Shown one piece after another: positions 7,933 to 10,483 of a stretch of DNA of 10,483 nt. Made by a program: the position numbers and the translations under genes. Source of the stretch: an uncultured Bacteroidales bacterium (lineage in GTDB: Bacteria > Bacteroidota > Bacteroidia > Bacteroidales > Bacteroidaceae); assembly GCA_947367415.1 (NCBI GenBank), contig CANBEE010000081.1, positions 1-10,483 on the forward strand. The letters are read 5' to 3'. The notes beneath the pieces were generated by a model. That model had not been told where the DNA came from and ran no database searches. It saw only the letters and a list, made by a program, of their open reading frames with translations. Every line of letters starts with the position of its first letter. The first letter of the stretch is position 1.

Positions 7933-7961
7933 CAGCGAAGCTGCGGACAACCGAAGGTTGT
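7932..7961. repeat. Two adjacent mini-hairpins with GAA loops
   Basis: Two perfect inverted repeats sit two bases apart: GCAGC, GAA, GCTGC (7932-7944) and ACAACC, GAA, GGTTGT (7947-7961). Both have a three-base GAA loop. There is no T run after them, so they are poor intrinsic terminators. Their position between two heptad arrays suggests that they are part of a repeated intergenic element; they might also stabilise the upstream mRNA end. Confidence 0.6.
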
Positions 7962-7998
7962 ACGAAAACGATAACGATAACTACCATATGGAGGGGCT

Positions 7999-8026
7999 GT
8001 TGACTGTTGACCGTTGACCGTTGACA
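7999..8026 (+). repeat. Second heptad tandem array just upstream of the receptor gene
   Basis: Four perfect-register 7-base units: GTTGACT once, GTTGACC twice and GTTGACA once. The array ends 12 bases before the receptor ATG, so it lies in the leader or promoter spacer. Rotated, the units share the core TTGAC with the first array (TTGACAA against TTGACCG), pointing to one repeat family. Confidence 0.75.
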
Positions 8027-8038
8027 ATGAAATAAAGA

Positions 8039-10435
8039 ATGATAAGGATTAAAGTTTTCTGCCTTGTATGTTTGATGGCAGGATTAGCACTGCCATTGTC
8101 GGCGCAGCGCTATACCATCAGCGGCTATGTGAGGGATGCCGCGGCGGAGGAGACAATGATAGGGGCTACGGTGTATGACCACGTGAGTGGGAACGGTACG
8201 GTGACCAATGCCTACGGGTTCTACTCGCTCACACTGCCCGAGGGTAAGGTGGAGCTGACAGCTTCGTATGTGGGCTATGCGCCACAGACACTCACAATGC
8301 AGCTCATTGCCGACACGGTGGTGAATATCGCCATGCAGGCACACTCCGAGCTGGAGGAGGTGACCATCGTGGGCAATCGCCTGGACCTGGGCGTGCGCGG
8401 CTCGCAGATGAGTGCCGTGGACATCCCCGTGGCACAGATCAAGGCGGTGCCGGCGATGTTTGGCGAGACCGATGTGCTGAAGGTGCTGCAGCTGCTCCCC
8501 GGTGTGCAGAGTGGCACGGAGGGCACGGCAGGACTCTACGTGCGTGGCGGCAGTCCCGACGAGAACCTGATGCTGCTCGACGGCGTGCCCGTATATAATG
8601 TGAACCACATGTTTGGCTTCTTCTCGGCCTTCAACGCCGATGCCATCAAGAACGTGACCCTGTATAAAGGTAGCTTCCCTGCCCACTATGCCGGCCGACT
8701 CTCCTCGGTGGTGGACGTGCGCATGAAGGAGGGCGACATGTATAACTACCACGGCAATCTGCACGTGGGTGCCGTATCGTCGAAGCTGAGCCTCGAAGGG
8801 CCGCTATGGAAGGGCAAGACATCGTTCAACATCTCGGCACGACGCACCTACTCGGACCTCGTCACCAATGCAGCCATCTGGTATATGACCCATATCGAGG
8901 GGGACGACACGAACTATGGGGCGGGCTACTACTTCTACGACCTGAACGTGAAGGTGAACCATAAGTTCAGCGACCGCGACCGCCTGTACCTGAGCTACTA
9001 CTCGGGCGACGACGAGATATACTTCTCCATCAACGAGGCCGACAACAAGGACTACAGCCGCGACAGCAAGCTGGGATGGAAGTGGGGCAACATCGTCACG
9101 GCAGCACGGTGGAACCACGTCATCACACCCAAGATGTTTCTCGACGCATCGGTCAACTACACCCAGTACCGCCACAAGATAGGCATGGGATTTGACGAGC
9201 TGGACAAGATTCAGGGTAAGCCCTACAAGGCACAGCTGGACATGAAGTCGGGCATCTTTGACCTCACGGGAAAGGCCGAGCTGCACTATAGCCCCACCCC
9301 ACAGCACGACATGCGCATGGGCATGGCCTACACGTACCATACCTTCCGCCCCGAAGTGGTGAGCATGAGCGAGAAGACGGGGCACGACACCAACCGCCAG
9401 CAGCTGGGACAGCCCGACGTGCTTGCCCACGAGACACAGCTCTACGCAGAGGACAACATGACGCTGGCCGATGCCGTGAAGCTCAATGCAGGCCTCAACT
9501 ACTCGACCTACACCGTAGGCGGCAAGTTTTACCACTCGCTGGAGCCGCGCCTCAGCAGCCGTCTGCTCCTCACGGACCACCTGTCGCTCAAGGCGGGCTA
9601 TGCCTATATGACGCAGTATGTGCACATGCTGTCGAACAGCAGCATCAGTCTGCCCACCGACCTATGGGTGCCCTCGACCGAGCGCATCGTGCCCGAGCAT
9701 GCCCACCAGGTGGCTGCCGGTGCCTACTATGAACTGGAGGGACTGTGTGACCTCTCCGTGGAGGGGTACTACAAACACATGAGTAACCTGCTCGAGTACC
9801 GCGAGGGAAGCTCCTTTATGGCGGGTACGGCCGAGTGGGAAGACAAGGTGGCTATGGGCCGCGGATGGGCCTACGGACTGGAGCTGATGGCACAGCGCTC
9901 TATCGGCAACTTCACCGGTTGGGTAGCCTACACATGGGCCAAGGCGATGCGCCAGTTCGACCGCGAGGGACACATCATCAATGGCGGGCGCCCCTTCCAT
10001 GCCAAGTATGACCGCCGCCACGACATCAACGTCACGGCCAACTATAAGTTCAGCGAGCGCTTCGACCTCTCGGCCACTTGGGTATACGCCACGGGCAACT
10101 GCGGCACCCTCTATACCCACTACTACGAGGGGCAACCCCACGAGACGGACGACTATGCCGGAAAGCTCGGCTACTTTGCCGACCGTAACAACTACCGCTT
10201 GGAGCCCTACCACCGTCTGGACCTCTCGATGAACTTCCACAAGCGGTTCCGCCGCCACCCGAACATCAAGCGCACCATCAACCTCAGCGTCTACAATGCC
10301 TACAACAGCATGAACCCCTTCATGGTATACCTCTACGATGGCTACGACTGGGAGACCGACCGATATTACAAGACCCTGCGCAAAGTAACGATATTCCCCA
10401 TCATACCTTCGTTTAGCTATGGGATTCAATTTTAA
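8039..10435 (+). CDS. TonB-dependent outer-membrane receptor with carboxypeptidase-regulatory-like N-terminal domain
   Basis: Imports a ligand across the outer membrane using TonB-ExbBD energy; the ligand is unknown. The signal peptide runs to about residue 22 (LPLSA before QRY). Residues 23-100 form a CarboxypepD_reg-like beta domain (ISGYVRDAAAEETMIGATV, then AYGFYSLTLPEG). A TonB-box-like stretch LEEVTIVGN lies at about 105-113. The plug is at about 115-228 with LPGVQSG (153-159), YVRGGSPDENLMLLDGVPVYN (split across 167-187) and AGRLSSVVDVRMK. The remaining ~560 residues are alternating aromatic beta strands of the 22-stranded barrel, ending in the C-terminal Phe typical of outer-membrane barrels (SYGIQF). 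At 798 residues it is shorter than typical SusC proteins (about 1000), and no SusD gene follows within the window. Such receptors are often followed by a DUF4249 lipoprotein gene, which would lie beyond the right edge; this is from memory. It may be cotranscribed with the upstream glycosidase. Confidence 0.93.
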   Translation: MIRIKVFCLVCLMAGLALPLSAQRYTISGYVRDAAAEETMIGATVYDHVSGNGTVTNAYGFYSLTLPEGKVELTASYVGYAPQTLTMQLIADTVVNIAMQAHSELEEVTIVGNRLDLGVRGSQMSAVDIPVAQIKAVPAMFGETDVLKVLQLLPGVQSGTEGTAGLYVRGGSPDENLMLLDGVPVYNVNHMFGFFSAFNADAIKNVTLYKGSFPAHYAGRLSSVVDVRMKEGDMYNYHGNLHVGAVSSKLSLEGPLWKGKTSFNISARRTYSDLVTNAAIWYMTHIEGDDTNYGAGYYFYDLNVKVNHKFSDRDRLYLSYYSGDDEIYFSINEADNKDYSRDSKLGWKWGNIVTAARWNHVITPKMFLDASVNYTQYRHKIGMGFDELDKIQGKPYKAQLDMKSGIFDLTGKAELHYSPTPQHDMRMGMAYTYHTFRPEVVSMSEKTGHDTNRQQLGQPDVLAHETQLYAEDNMTLADAVKLNAGLNYSTYTVGGKFYHSLEPRLSSRLLLTDHLSLKAGYAYMTQYVHMLSNSSISLPTDLWVPSTERIVPEHAHQVAAGAYYELEGLCDLSVEGYYKHMSNLLEYREGSSFMAGTAEWEDKVAMGRGWAYGLELMAQRSIGNFTGWVAYTWAKAMRQFDREGHIINGGRPFHAKYDRRHDINVTANYKFSERFDLSATWVYATGNCGTLYTHYYEGQPHETDDYAGKLGYFADRNNYRLEPYHRLDLSMNFHKRFRRHPNIKRTINLSVYNAYNSMNPFMVYLYDGYDWETDRYYKTLRKVTIFPIIPSFSYGIQF

Positions 10436-10446
10436 GGCCTCCCCAA

Positions 10447-10463
10447 CCCCTCCCAAGGAGGGG
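10447..10463 (+). repeat. Short CCCCTCC/GGAGGGG hairpin, REP-like
   Basis: A perfect 7-bp stem (10447-10453 with 10457-10463) and CAA loop begin 11 bases after the receptor stop codon. No T run follows (CTTACAAACT), so if it ends transcription it does so weakly. The surrounding C-rich context (CCTCCCCAACC before the stem) resembles the abundant CCCCTCCC-AAGGAGGGG intergenic palindromes of Bacteroidetes genomes, which I recall but could not verify here. The remaining bases to the window end show no start of another gene that I can support. Confidence 0.55.
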
Positions 10464-10483
10464 CTTACAAACTATACATCAAC

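Overview
The window looks like chromosomal DNA of a member of the Bacteroidota, most likely Bacteroidales close to Prevotella or Bacteroides. The signs are a TonB-dependent receptor with an N-terminal carboxypeptidase-regulatory-like domain, a Bacteroidetes-type tyrosine recombinase, a secreted glycosidase of family GH84, a large modular surface protein with a possible type IX secretion tail, TAnnTTTG-like promoter elements, and no clear Shine-Dalgarno sequences. The genus is an inference from style only.

Layout. Positions 1-917 (minus) hold a tyrosine recombinase whose last codons lie beyond the left edge. A 108-base gap follows, with a strong hairpin terminator (972-1001) and a small palindrome next to the recombinase start. 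Positions 1025-5116 (minus) encode a 1363-residue secreted protein. It is built from one beta-trefoil-like N-terminal domain, four related beta-sandwich modules separated by helical spacers, and a short C-terminal sorting-like domain. Its last two modules are a recent in-frame tandem duplication with a 585-base period. A 137-base AT-rich divergent promoter region (5117-5253) separates it from a plus-strand pair: 5254-7932, a GH84 beta-N-acetylglucosaminidase/O-GlcNAcase-like enzyme with two extra trefoil-like units at its C-terminus, and 8039-10435, a TonB-dependent outer-membrane receptor. The 106-base gap between these two holds two arrays of 7-base tandem repeats flanking two small GAA-loop hairpins. 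The first array has been absorbed into the end of the glycosidase reading frame. A short hairpin follows the receptor just before the right edge.

How the genes may work together. The glycosidase would release terminal GlcNAc from glycans or glycoproteins in or beyond the periplasm. The receptor would import a ligand using TonB energy, and the large modular protein could bind glycans at the surface. No SusD partner is visible, so this is not a classical polysaccharide utilization locus within the window, and the functional link is inferred from proximity only. The recombinase may belong to a neighbouring mobile element or control a surface-gene switch, but no inverted-repeat pair that would prove a switch was found by eye. 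I found no clearly new system. The points most worth a second look are the unnamed modular protein, the heptad-repeat element that rewrites the glycosidase C-terminus, and the recombinase control region.
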